In this document: positions 33,683-42,058 of the stretch, piece after piece
Layout of the letters: each line of letters opens with the position of its first letter
How positions within the stretch are numbered: position 1 is the first letter of the stretch
DNA from: Actinomadura macrotermitis
GTDB lineage: Bacteria; Actinomycetota; Actinomycetes; Streptosporangiales; Streptosporangiaceae
Length of the DNA: 64,000 bases
Assembly (NCBI RefSeq): GCF_009604375.1
Contig: NZ_WEGH01000005.1
Span: forward strand, 372,001 to 436,000
Direction of reading: 5' to 3'
Made by a program: the position numbers and the translations under genes
Notes under the pieces: model-generated
Told to the model about the DNA's origin: nothing
The model's input: the letters and a program-made list of their open reading frames with translations, nothing else
Databases searched by the model: none

Positions 33683-34464
33683 CGTCCCTGAGCAGCGGCC
33701 TCGATGCCGTCCAGGATGACGCCGAGCCCGGACTCGAAGGCCCGGCGCGCCTCGCGCTCCAGGTAGGTCGCGGGGTCGCCGGGCTCGCCGGGCGGCTCGC
33801 TCTCCAGCCACGCCACCGAGGGGAAGCGCCCGGCGAAGTCGGGCGCGACCTCCTGCAGGACCGCCGAGCGGGCCTGCCACCACTCCTCGTCGGACACTCC
33901 CGTCACCGCCGCGGCCTGCCGCGCCTCGGCGACGGCCTGGGCCGAGCCCCGCACGAAGTGCAGCAGCGTCCCGACCAGGGGGCGCACCGACCGCGGCGGC
34001 AGGCCGGTCGCGCGCAGGACGCCCAGCAGCGCGTCCAGCATGCGGTACTCGTTCGGCCCGAGCACCGGCCGCGCCTGCGACACCTGCAGCACCCACGGAT
34101 GGCTCAGCAGGAACGCCCAGGTGTCCTCGGCCCAGGACGTCGCCGCCGTCCGCCATCCCGCCGCGGTGTCGTAGCCGGCGGGCAGCTCGGCGAGCACCCG
34201 GTCGTACATGAGGTCGACCAGCTCGCTCTTGCCGGGGACGTAGGTGTACAGCGACATCGCGGTGCGGCCGAGACGCTCCCCCACCGCCCGCATGGACAGC
34301 GCCGCCATCCCCTCGGCGTCGGCGACGGCGATGGCCGTCGCCACGATCACCTCCACGCTCAGCCCCGGCCGCGGGCCCGGACCGCCGCGCCGCCCGCCGT
34401 CCTGCGGGCGCCACAGCAGATCCAGCGACCGGCGCGCGTCACCCTGCCCGGCGAAGACGACCAC
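33679..34464 (-). CDS. TetR-family regulator (of the siderophore-interacting protein)
   Basis: A 261-residue TetR/TetR_C protein. HTH: I-V-A-T-A-I-A-V-A-D-A-E-G-M-A-A-L-S-M-R-A-V-G-E-R-L-G, then A-M-S-L-Y-T-Y-V-P-G-K. The large C-terminal domain resembles the tetracycline-repressor group. GTG 34464 follows GGAG at seven bases. It is divergent from the siderophore-interacting protein across a 26-base imperfect palindrome. Iron genes are usually controlled by DtxR/IdeR, so TetR control of a ferric-siderophore reductase-like gene is slightly unusual. Confidence 0.9.
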   Translation of the reverse strand: MVVFAGQGDARRSLDLLWRPQDGGRRGGPGPRPGLSVEVIVATAIAVADAEGMAALSMRAVGERLGRTAMSLYTYVPGKSELVDLMYDRVLAELPAGYDTAAGWRTAATSWAEDTWAFLLSHPWVLQVSQARPVLGPNEYRMLDALLGVLRATGLPPRSVRPLVGTLLHFVRGSAQAVAEARQAAAVTGVSDEEWWQARSAVLQEVAPDFAGRFPSVAWLESEPPGEPGDPATYLEREARRAFESGLGVILDGIEAAAQGR

Positions 34465-34479
34465 CGCACAACTCCTTAT

Positions 34480-34505
34480 GCCATAAACTGATAACTGTTT
34501 ACGGC
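34480..34505. promoter_or_regulatory. TetR operator upstream of the siderophore-interacting protein
   Basis: GCCATAAACTGAT faces AACTGTTTACGGC as an inverted repeat with 10 of 13 positions paired, core TAAAC-N8-GTTTA. It fills most of the 73-base gap between the divergent genes. Confidence 0.65.
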
Positions 34506-34537
34506 CTAAAGATATCAGCCGGCCCCTGGAGGACCCC

Positions 34538-35389
34538 ATGGCACCGCCCCTGCCGGTCACGTTCGTCACGGTCACCCGCGTCGAGCGCCTCACCCCGCAC
34601 ATGCGGCGCGTCGTCTTCGCCGCGGACGACCTGCCCGCGATCCTCGGCACCGAGCCGGACCAGCAGGTGAAGCTGTACTTCCCCAAGCCGGGCCAGGCCC
34701 GGCCGCGGCTGCCCGAACCGGGCCCCGACGGCGACCTCATGAGCTGGTACCAGGCCTACAACGACATCCCCGAGGACGAGCGGCCCTGGATGCGCAGCTA
34801 CACCATCCGCGCGCACGACCCGCAGGCCCGCACCGTCGTCGTGGACTTCGTCCTGCACCCCGACGGCGGCCCGGCGACCCGGTGGGCGTACTCGGCCGAG
34901 CCCGGGGACACGCTCGGCATGTTCGGCCCGGCGGAGGCGTTCGCGCGCCCCGTCCCCCTCAGCGCCTCCATCGCCGAGGCCGGCTGGCTGCTGCTGGCCG
35001 GGGACGCGACGGCCGTCCCCGCGATCGGCACCCTGCTGGAATGGCTCCCCGAAGGCGCCCGCGCCCTGGCCTACATCGAGATCGGCGACCCGGCCGACGA
35101 GCAGCGCCTCGCCACCCGGGGCGACGCCGAGGTGCACTGGATCCCCGCCGGCACGCTGCTGGAGGCCGTGCGGGCGGCGCGGTTCCCGGAGGGGCCGGTG
35201 TTCGCCTGGCTCGGCGGCGAGGCGGGCACCGTCCGCGCCCTGCGCCGGCACCTGACCGGTGAGCGCGGCGTCCCCAAGGACGCGATCGACTTCACCGGCT
35301 TCTGGCGCCGCCGCCTGTCACAGGACGACGCGCCGACCGAGGAGGACCTGGCCGAGGCGCGCGAGCGGCTGGCCGCTCAGCAGGCCTGA
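34538..35389 (+). CDS. Siderophore-interacting protein (ferric-siderophore reductase, SIP family)
   Basis: A 283-residue FAD-dependent SIP/ViuB-like protein. The flavin site is R-S-Y-T-I-R (R-x-Y-T) near residue 87. The NAD(P)H-binding C-terminal half has L-L-A-G-D-A-T-A-V-P-A and F-A-W-L-G-G-E-A, and the C-terminal G-F-W-R-R-R anchors the fold. It reduces Fe(III) on imported siderophores in the cytoplasm. ATG 34538 follows GGAGG at five bases. The last 13 bases overlap the convergent HEAT-repeat gene. Confidence 0.92.
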   Translation: MAPPLPVTFVTVTRVERLTPHMRRVVFAADDLPAILGTEPDQQVKLYFPKPGQARPRLPEPGPDGDLMSWYQAYNDIPEDERPWMRSYTIRAHDPQARTVVVDFVLHPDGGPATRWAYSAEPGDTLGMFGPAEAFARPVPLSASIAEAGWLLLAGDATAVPAIGTLLEWLPEGARALAYIEIGDPADEQRLATRGDAEVHWIPAGTLLEAVRAARFPEGPVFAWLGGEAGTVRALRRHLTGERGVPKDAIDFTGFWRRRLSQDDAPTEEDLAEARERLAAQQA

Positions 35390-38300
35390 TCCCGCGCGGC
35401 GATCGCCTCCAGCACACCGGTGTAGACCGGCCGCCGGTCGGGCCGGGCCCGGCCGGCGGCATGCGTGAGCGCGGGGACCGCCGCCGCGCCGAGCAGCACG
35501 AGCCCCTGCCCGGCGGCCCTGCGGACGGGCGGCCGGGCATGGGTGAGCAGGCCGACCAGCGCCGGGACGGCGGGCTCCCAGCCCGCATGGCCCAGCGTCA
35601 TGATCGCGGAGCGGACGACGTCGGGCCGCGGGTCGTCCAGCAGCCGCGCGGTCTGCGCCAGATAGGCGGGCCGGTCCAGCACCCGGCGGCAGATCCGGTG
35701 GGCGTGCAGCCGGACCCGGGCCGCGGGGTGGCCGATCGACGCGACGAGCAACTCCTCGAACTCGGGGTCGGCGGCGGCACCGGCGTCCTCGTGGCGTTCG
35801 GCCAGCAGGGTCAGCGCCCGGCGGATCTCCTCGGGGTCGCCGTCGCGGGCCTGCCGGAACAGCTCCGCGCGGGTCGGCGCGGTGTCCGCAGCCGGTGCGC
35901 GCTCACGCAACGCCGCGAGGGACGCGGCGTCCTGGGCGGCGGCGCCGGGCGGGCGCAGCGGGCCGTCCAGCAGCACGATCGCGTCCGCGAGGTCGTCGCG
36001 TCCTTCCTCACGCAGCCGCCGCACCGCGCGGGTCAGGACGTCGGTGCGCAGCAGCGGCACGCCCGCGATGAGGTCGAGCATGCCCCAGTCGCCGGCGTCC
36101 AGCCGCTCGGACAGAGCGTCCGCCACGGTGTCGGGGGCGGCCCGGCGCAGCGCCTGCCATGCCGCCGCGCGGGTCGCGGGGGCGCCCTGCTCCCACAGTG
36201 TCAGCAGTGACGGGACGAATTTCGCCAGGTCGGCGGGCTCCAAGCGGGCGGCCAAGGCGGCGGCCCGCTCGCCGTCCGTATCCTTCAGATCGTCTGGCTC
36301 TAGGGCGCGGGCGAGGTCGGCGGTAGCGAGCAACGTGACCTTGCCGTGCAGGAATGCGCGTAGCACCTCGCGTCGGATCTGCGGTTCGGGCCAGTTCAGC
36401 AGAGCGCGCGCGGCGGTTTCGCGACGGGCTTGTTCGGGGGCGTCCAACAGGGCGAGCAGCCGCGCCCGCTGTGCCGCCGAGCGGGGCTGGTCCAGGTCGC
36501 CGTCCTGCGGCGTCCGCTCCGGCTCACGCGGTCGGCCCGCATGTTCGGCGACGGTCCAGGGCGGCGCGTCGAGCGGCTGGAGCGCGAGCATCTGGTCCAA
36601 CAGCGCCTCACGGGCCTCGGCCTCGCCGTACTGCCGTATCAGCTCGTGGATCTGCTGGCGCGATCCCTCTGCCGGGACGTCGGGGCCGACCCCGAACGCC
36701 TCACGCAACACCGCCTCCTCGGCGCGCCAAGGATTCGGGCCGAGCCGCGCCGCCGTCAGTGCACGGTCCAGGTCATCACGGGTCGGGACCGCGCCGCAGC
36801 GGCGCAGCAGCGGCAGCATCCCCTTGCCACCCGCCTGGCCCGGCGGCAGCGCGCGGACCTGCGCGGCGACCTCGGAGGCTTCGGCGGCGCCCAGCTTCGG
36901 GACGGCGGCCTCCAGCAGGGCCAGCAGGCCCGGCCGGTGCTCGTCGCCGATCTCGGCCAGCCCGCTGGCCAGCATCTGCGCCGATCTGGCCACGACCTCC
37001 ACTTCGCTGTCCGACCACGGCGGCGGGCAGAGCCGCAGGACGAACCGCAGCACCGGACCGCGCGGGGCGGATTCGGCCAGCTCCAGCCAGCGGTCCAGCA
37101 TGGGCCGGAGCGGCTTGGAGTCGCGCGGCATGGTGCCGTCGCGTTCGTGCTCGTCCACCAGGCTCAGCGCGACCTCGCGATCCCACCCGTGAGGCATCGC
37201 GGCCTCCGGATTGGCGGTGCGCTTCTCCTCCTTGAGAACGTCCAGAAGCAGTGCGCGGGTGCGGTCGTCGGGCGCGCACTCGGCCGCCGCCGTGACGGTG
37301 ACGGCGAACGCCTCGCCCAGGATCGCCCGCAGCGCCGCCACGATCGCTTCGCGCAGGCCCGGATTGTCATGGCGGCCGAGCCAGGACAACAACGTCGGCA
37401 CCGCCACCGGGGCGCTGGCATCGGCCAGCGCCGCCGCTGCGGTCTTCTTGACGTTCATGTTGGAGTGGTTCAAGCACCCGGCGATGGCGCCGGCGGCCCA
37501 GTCTGCGCGCGCGCTCGCCAAGGCCAGCAGGGCCTGCCGGACGGTCTGCGCGTCGGCGGCGGCCGTCAACGGGATCAGGCTCGCCGACAGCGCCCGCGCG
37601 TCGCCCGCCAGCAGCGCGATCACCTGCTTGCGGACGTGCCGGTCCCGGTGCCGCAGCAGCGGATGCACGCGCGCCCGGATCCGGCGGTACGGGGTCTCCT
37701 TCAGCAGACCGAGCAGGATCATCTGCTCGACCGGCACCAGATCCGGACGATCCAGCAGGTCCAAGGCCATGCTCGCCAGGAGCGCGTTCCCCGCTTCTGC
37801 GGCGTTCGCGGCGTCCAGCAGGCAGTGCGGACGGATCCGGCCTCGACGGTGCAGGTTGGCACCCAGCTCACGGACGGCGGCCATGGCCTCCTGCGGCACC
37901 ACCGGTTCCTCGCCCTGTATCCACCCTGTCGCCAGGTCGGACACCACCCGCAGCAGCAAGTCAGTGAGGGCCGGGACGATGTCCGGGCCGCCGTTGCGGG
38001 CCAGCCTGCACAGCGCGTCCAGCGGCTCGTCCGGATCCAGGGCGGCGCGCAGCAGCGCGAGTTCCGCTTCGTCGGGTCCGCCCAGGTCCATGGCGATCCG
38101 GGGCGGCAGGTCGCGCGGGTCGAGTCGGCCGAGGAGCGAGCGCCGCTCCGCGGCCTCGCTGAGATGCCAGAGCAGCTCCAAAGCCCTGTGCCGGACGGAC
38201 CGCAGGTGCGGGGCGATCTGCCCGCCGTCGATGCCCAGGCCGGCGCGCAGCGCGGCGACCGTCCGCTCGCCGCCGACAGCTTCCAGCGCGGCCAGCGCCG

Positions 38301-39489
38301 CCTCGGGTGCACGGGGCAACGCGTCGAGGACGGCCTGCTCGGCACCCAGATGGCGCAGCTCGCGGATCGCCCGCAGAGCCGGCTCCGCCGCGATGTCCAG
38401 CAGGCCGGCGACGATGCCGCCCACGCCGAGCTCGCCGCCGCCTTGGGCGTCCAGCGCGACCAGCAGCTCCAGGACCCTCGCGTCTGCGCCGCGCCCGGCC
38501 AGCACCCGAACGGTCTCCCGGCGGCAGGTGAACAGGACGGTGGCGACGTCGCCGGCCGGGACGGAATGGTCGGCAAGAGCCAGATCCACGATCGCGGCGA
38601 CCGCAGCATCACCCGGAAAGTGGCCACGGCGGTGCATTCCAACCAGGCAGCGCAGCGCGGGCCCGGCGAGAAGCAGCGGATCTTCGGTGGCGAGGGCAAC
38701 CAGGTCGGCCACATCCTCGCGGTCCGCCAGGCCGCCGAGCAGCTCCAGCGCCCTGGCGCGCAGTGCGGGCGGCCGGTCTGAGTCCGCAGCGATGTCCCAC
38801 AGCAGGTCCCGGTGCCCGTGACGTGCGGCGACCTCGGCAGCCGCGTCGGCCGGGCCCGTCGCGACGAACCGTTCCAGCCGCTCACGCGGCAACGGATCCA
38901 GCGCGGCCCAGGGCTCGGCCAGCTCGCGCAAGGCGTCTTCGTTCCCTTCGGCGAGTCCGGCGATCAGCGCGCGGGCCCGCGCCGGGACGATCAGCGCGGC
39001 GCGCATGGCCTCGCGCGTGATCCGTAGGGCCTCCGCCCGCAGAACGACGTCATCACGGGCCGCCAACTCCCCGGCCAGCGCCTCGGGATCGTCCAGCTCG
39101 GCCGCCCCGATCCCCTGGACGGCCTGGTAGAGCAGCTCCCGCGCGGGCTCGTCCCGCACGGTCCGCGGCCGGGCCGCGATCTCGGCCCGCAACCAGGCGA
39201 TCCGCACGGAGACGGGCATGTCCGCCGCCCGCCACCGCGGCCACGCGCCGACATGGGCGTGCAGCCGCAGATACAGGCGCGCCTGCGCGAGTGCCGCCTC
39301 CGGAGACTCCTCCAGGGTGCTCGGCAGGGATTTCGCGCATTCGACCTGCTCATCGACGCCACGCTCGGCGAGCGTGACCAGCCCCAGCCGCCGCATCCGA
39401 GGGTCCGCGCTGGTGAGCAGCGCCTTCAGGACGTCCGTGGACCATGTCGCGGAATGACGGTTCACGGCGGCCGTGAGCGAATCGTCCAT
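35377..39489 (-). CDS. Large HEAT-repeat protein of unknown function
   Basis: A 1370-residue, apparently soluble protein made almost wholly of two-helix HEAT-like repeats. Recognisable units include D-P-R-M-R-R-L-G-L-V-T-L-A, N-M-N-V-K-K-T-A-A-A-A-L-A, H-P-A-A-R-V-R-L-H-A-H-R-I-C, R-P-D-V-V-R-S-A-I-M-T-L-G and R-P-P-V-R-R-A-A-G-Q-G-L. No signal peptide, transmembrane helix or catalytic motif is seen. ATG 39489 has AGGA upstream. Such superhelical scaffolds bind proteins or nucleic acids, so a scaffold role is inference. It is a single gene, convergent with the SIP gene and 9 bases downstream of a TetR gene on the other side. Confidence 0.85.
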   Translation of the reverse strand: MDDSLTAAVNRHSATWSTDVLKALLTSADPRMRRLGLVTLAERGVDEQVECAKSLPSTLEESPEAALAQARLYLRLHAHVGAWPRWRAADMPVSVRIAWLRAEIAARPRTVRDEPARELLYQAVQGIGAAELDDPEALAGELAARDDVVLRAEALRITREAMRAALIVPARARALIAGLAEGNEDALRELAEPWAALDPLPRERLERFVATGPADAAAEVAARHGHRDLLWDIAADSDRPPALRARALELLGGLADREDVADLVALATEDPLLLAGPALRCLVGMHRRGHFPGDAAVAAIVDLALADHSVPAGDVATVLFTCRRETVRVLAGRGADARVLELLVALDAQGGGELGVGGIVAGLLDIAAEPALRAIRELRHLGAEQAVLDALPRAPEAALAALEAVGGERTVAALRAGLGIDGGQIAPHLRSVRHRALELLWHLSEAAERRSLLGRLDPRDLPPRIAMDLGGPDEAELALLRAALDPDEPLDALCRLARNGGPDIVPALTDLLLRVVSDLATGWIQGEEPVVPQEAMAAVRELGANLHRRGRIRPHCLLDAANAAEAGNALLASMALDLLDRPDLVPVEQMILLGLLKETPYRRIRARVHPLLRHRDRHVRKQVIALLAGDARALSASLIPLTAAADAQTVRQALLALASARADWAAGAIAGCLNHSNMNVKKTAAAALADASAPVAVPTLLSWLGRHDNPGLREAIVAALRAILGEAFAVTVTAAAECAPDDRTRALLLDVLKEEKRTANPEAAMPHGWDREVALSLVDEHERDGTMPRDSKPLRPMLDRWLELAESAPRGPVLRFVLRLCPPPWSDSEVEVVARSAQMLASGLAEIGDEHRPGLLALLEAAVPKLGAAEASEVAAQVRALPPGQAGGKGMLPLLRRCGAVPTRDDLDRALTAARLGPNPWRAEEAVLREAFGVGPDVPAEGSRQQIHELIRQYGEAEAREALLDQMLALQPLDAPPWTVAEHAGRPREPERTPQDGDLDQPRSAAQRARLLALLDAPEQARRETAARALLNWPEPQIRREVLRAFLHGKVTLLATADLARALEPDDLKDTDGERAAALAARLEPADLAKFVPSLLTLWEQGAPATRAAAWQALRRAAPDTVADALSERLDAGDWGMLDLIAGVPLLRTDVLTRAVRRLREEGRDDLADAIVLLDGPLRPPGAAAQDAASLAALRERAPAADTAPTRAELFRQARDGDPEEIRRALTLLAERHEDAGAAADPEFEELLVASIGHPAARVRLHAHRICRRVLDRPAYLAQTARLLDDPRPDVVRSAIMTLGHAGWEPAVPALVGLLTHARPPVRRAAGQGLVLLGAAAVPALTHAAGRARPDRRPVYTGVLEAIAARDQAC

Positions 39490-39498
39490 CCGGTGATC

Positions 39499-40077
39499 CT
39501 AGGTCGGTGCCGGCCAGTTCCTGAGGGTGACGTCCAGGGCGTCCAGGACCCTGGACCAGGAGGCCTCCACGTCGCCGGTGTGGGAGAAGCCGCCCACGCC
39601 CTCCAGCGACACGTAGCCGTGGAAGGTGCTGGACAGCAGGCGCACCGCGGCCGTCTGCTCGGACTCGGGCACGCCGTAGCCGCGCAGGATCGCGCGGGTC
39701 AGCTCGCTGTGCCGGCGGCCCGCGGCGATCACCTCGTCCGTCGCCGTCTCCGGGTCCAGCCGCATCCGGGTGGCGGCGTAGCGGCCCGGATGCGCCTTGG
39801 CGAAGTCGCGGTAGGCGGTGGCGAAGGCCACCAGCGCGTCCTTGCCCGCACGGCCGGCGAGCGCGGCGGTGACCTGGTCGGCGAGCTCGTTCAGCGCCAG
39901 GGCGGCCACCCTGGTCCGCAGGTCCTCCACGTTCTTGACGTGGGAGTACAGGCTCGCGGCCGAGACCCCGAACCGGCGCGCGAGCGCCGAGGCGGTCACG
40001 TTCTCCAGGCCGGCCTCGTCGGCCAGCTCGGCCGCCGCCTGGGTCAGGCGCTCGACGGTCACCCCGGCACGCGGCAT
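39499..40077 (-). CDS. TetR-family regulator with WHG-type C-terminal domain
   Basis: A 192-residue TetR protein. HTH: R-L-T-Q-A-A-A-E-L-A-D-E-A-G-L, then A-S-A-L-A-R-R-F-G-V-S-A-A-S-L-Y-S-H-V-K-N. The C-terminal domain contains the characteristic L-L-S-S-T-F-H-G-Y-V-S-L-E-G of WHG-type TetR proteins. ATG 40077 follows GGAGGA. The HEAT-repeat gene begins 9 bases after its stop on the same strand, so the two are probably co-transcribed. The divergent neighbour is the FBP-domain gene, and the regulator could serve either. Confidence 0.9.
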   Translation of the reverse strand: MPRAGVTVERLTQAAAELADEAGLENVTASALARRFGVSAASLYSHVKNVEDLRTRVAALALNELADQVTAALAGRAGKDALVAFATAYRDFAKAHPGRYAATRMRLDPETATDEVIAAGRRHSELTRAILRGYGVPESEQTAAVRLLSSTFHGYVSLEGVGGFSHTGDVEASWSRVLDALDVTLRNWPAPT

Positions 40078-40092
40078 GCACGCTCCTCCGTT

Positions 40093-40140
40093 TCCTAAAG
40101 CCTTTAAGGATTTGGATAATACCCGTAGGTCGGCTAGCTT
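40093..40140. promoter_or_regulatory. Intergenic control region: imperfect palindrome and leaderless promoter of the FBP gene
   Basis: TCCTAAAGCCTTTAAGGA (40093-40110) is an imperfect palindrome near the TetR start. TTGGAT (40112-40117), 17 bases, then TAGCTT (40135-40140) make a promoter whose start point coincides with the ATG of the FBP-domain gene at 40148, with no Shine-Dalgarno in between. Confidence 0.65.
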
Positions 40141-40147
40141 CGCTCCC

Positions 40148-40645
40148 ATGAACCCCATCACCGAGAGCGACATCCGCACGTCCTTCGTCAACTGTTCCAA
40201 AGGCGAGGCCAAGCGCATGCACCTGCCCAAGGACTTCCCCGAGCTCCCCTGGGCCGACCTGGACTTCCTCGGCTGGCGAGATCCAGGGGCCCCCGAGCGC
40301 GCCTACCTGGTCGCCGAGCACGGCGGCCGCACGATCGGCGTCGCGCTGCGCGCGACGTCGGGCGGCACGCGCGGCTTCACCTCGCGCAGCATGTGCTCGC
40401 TCTGCCTGACCATGCGCACCGGCAGCGAGGTCGCGCTGATGACCGCCCGCCGGACCGGCGAGGCCGGACGCCAGGGCAACACGGTCGGCCAGTACCTGTG
40501 CGCCGACCTGGCGTGCTCCCTGTACGTCCGGGGCCGGAAGAAGTCGGCCGCCGCCGGGGACCTCGACGAGACCCTCACCCTGGACGACAAGATCGCCCGC
40601 ACGCTGGCCAACCTGGAGTCCTTCCTGGACAAGGTCACCGCCTGA
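40148..40645 (+). CDS. FBP-domain treble-clef zinc-finger protein (FusB-like)
   Basis: A 165-residue protein of the FBP C-terminal domain family. The zinc ligands C83-S-L-C86 and C118-A-D-L-A-C123 with the basic middle T-G-E-A-G-R-Q-G-N-T-V-G-Q-Y form the treble clef shared with FusB/FusC, which bind elongation factor G and rescue it from fusidic acid. The protein starts M-N-P-I-T-E-S-D-I-R-T-S-F and ends in a helix, L-A-N-L-E-S-F-L-D-K-V. The family name fibronectin-binding is historical. EF-G binding is inference from the fold. It is leaderless and divergent from a TetR. Confidence 0.82.
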   Translation: MNPITESDIRTSFVNCSKGEAKRMHLPKDFPELPWADLDFLGWRDPGAPERAYLVAEHGGRTIGVALRATSGGTRGFTSRSMCSLCLTMRTGSEVALMTARRTGEAGRQGNTVGQYLCADLACSLYVRGRKKSAAAGDLDETLTLDDKIARTLANLESFLDKVTA

Positions 40646-40646
40646 C

Positions 40647-41642
40647 CTAGGCGGCGGTGACCACCACCTTGCCGATCTGGGCGTTGGACTCCAGGTACCG
40701 GTGCGCCTGGACGATCTCGTCCAGCGCGAAGGTGCGGTCCACCACCGGGTGGAAGGCGCCCGAGCGCAGCCCGGAGGCGACGAAGGCCTCGGCCCGGCGC
40801 AGCCGCTCGGGCCGGGTGGTCGTCTCCAGCATGGTGTAGGTGCGCATGGCGAGCGCGGGCATGCCGAGGTCGAAGCCCGGATAGGGGGTCGGCTCGCCGC
40901 TCAGCCCGCCGTACACCAGGTGCAGGCCGTCGTCGGCGGCCACCTTGCCCAGCTCCAGCACGCCGGGTCCGGCGACGGCGTCGAAGACGAACTCGGCGCC
41001 CCGGCCGCCGGTCGCCGCCAGCACCCGCTCCACCACGTCCTCGGTCTCGGTGACCACGACCTCGGCGGCGCCGGCCTTCAGCAGCGCCTCCTTCTTGGCG
41101 GCGGTGCGGGTGAGGGCGATCGGCGTGGCGCCGACGCGGCCGGCGACGCGGATGGCGGCCAGCCCCACGCTGCTGGACGCCGCGTTCAGCACGACCGTGT
41201 CCCCGGCCCGCATCCCGCCCACCTCCACCAGCGCGCCGTAGGCCGTCACGTACGGCATCCACACCGCCGCGCCCTCGACCGCGCCGACCCCTTCGGGGCG
41301 GTGCAGCACCGCCGCAGCGGGCACGATCGCCCGCTCGGCGTAGACGCCGTAGTCGTTCTGCGAGAACGTCTGCACGGTGCTGACCGGCTGCCCGACCCGC
41401 AACCCGGTGACGCCCGCGCCGACCGCCTCGACCACGCCGGCGGCCTCGGAGCCCAGCCGGGCGGGGAACCGCTTCACCGGCTCGATGTAGTGGCCGCTGC
41501 GGAACAGCACCTCGGCCCGGTTCAGGCCGAACGCCTCCACCCGGATCCGCACCTCGCCCGGCCCGGGCTCGCCGACCTCGACGTCCTCCAACCGCAGCAC
41601 CTCGGGGCCACCGAGCTCGTGGAACAGCACCGTCCGGGTCAT
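40647..41642 (-). CDS. Zinc-independent MDR oxidoreductase (quinone-reductase-like)
   Basis: A 331-residue medium-chain dehydrogenase/reductase. The N-terminal GroES-like part includes F-G-L-N-R-A-E-V-L-F-R-S-G and G-S-E-A-A-G-V-V-E-A-V-G. The Rossmann part has L-N-A-A-S-S-S-V-G-L-A-A-I in place of the usual A-A-A-G-G-V-G. The Cys/His zinc ligands of alcohol dehydrogenases are missing, as in quinone oxidoreductases. It reduces quinones or enones with NADPH. It is divergent from an ArsR regulator with an operator between. Confidence 0.9.
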   Translation of the reverse strand: MTRTVLFHELGGPEVLRLEDVEVGEPGPGEVRIRVEAFGLNRAEVLFRSGHYIEPVKRFPARLGSEAAGVVEAVGAGVTGLRVGQPVSTVQTFSQNDYGVYAERAIVPAAAVLHRPEGVGAVEGAAVWMPYVTAYGALVEVGGMRAGDTVVLNAASSSVGLAAIRVAGRVGATPIALTRTAAKKEALLKAGAAEVVVTETEDVVERVLAATGGRGAEFVFDAVAGPGVLELGKVAADDGLHLVYGGLSGEPTPYPGFDLGMPALAMRTYTMLETTTRPERLRRAEAFVASGLRSGAFHPVVDRTFALDEIVQAHRYLESNAQIGKVVVTAA

Positions 41643-41686
41643 CGCCTCGTCCTTTCGCGGGAAGTCATGATCGACTTAAGCCCGAA

Positions 41687-41725
41687 AGTACGATGGCTGT
41701 CAAATTTCGATCTCTGTCGTACTAT
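41687..41725. promoter_or_regulatory. ArsR operator and leaderless promoter
   Basis: AGTACGA (41687-41693) and TCGTACT (41717-41723) form a perfect inverted repeat with a 23-base gap, and CGAAA/TTTCG (41684-41709) is nested across the left side. TACTAT (41720-41725) is a -10 placed six bases before the ArsR ATG, so initiation is probably leaderless and autorepressed. Confidence 0.65.
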
Positions 41726-41731
41726 GGGGTC

Positions 41732-42058
41732 ATGGACGCAGAACGCATCCCCCCGCATCCCGACCTGGGCGAGATCACGCTGCAGCCGGTCCTGGAGGCC
41801 CTCGTGGACCCGGTGCGGCGGCGCATCGTCACCCGGCTGTACGACGGCGCCGCCGACGTCAAGTGCGGCGCGTTCGACCTGCCCGTGAGCAAGTCCACCG
41901 CCACGCACCACTTCCGCATCCTGCGCGAGGCCGGGCTCATCCGGCAGTACTACGTCGGCACCTCGCGGATGAACACGCTGCGGCGCGACGAGATCGACCA
42001 GGTCTTCCCCGGCCTGCTCGACGCCATCGTCAGCGCCGATCGCGCAGCCGTGCATTGA
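41732..42058 (+). CDS. ArsR-family winged-helix regulator
   Basis: A 108-residue ArsR/SmtB protein. Helices L-E-A-L-V-D-P-V-R-R-R-I-V-T-R-L-Y and S-K-S-T-A-T-H-H-F-R-I-L-R-E-A-G-L-I form the winged HTH, with the wing R-Q-Y-Y-V-G-T-S-R-M-N-T-L. The only Cys is C56 (V-K-C-G-A-F), so classic metal sites are absent and a small-molecule or redox signal is more likely. It is divergent from the quinone-reductase-like gene. Its last 29 bases overlap the convergent sigma-factor gene. Confidence 0.9.
   Translation: MDAERIPPHPDLGEITLQPVLEALVDPVRRRIVTRLYDGAADVKCGAFDLPVSKSTATHHFRILREAGLIRQYYVGTSRMNTLRRDEIDQVFPGLLDAIVSADRAAVH

Noticed and set aside
36430..38781. A 783-residue plus-strand frame inside the HEAT-repeat gene
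   Set aside because: Low-complexity Gln/Gly/Arg protein without motifs; the minus strand encodes regular HEAT repeats through the whole stretch.
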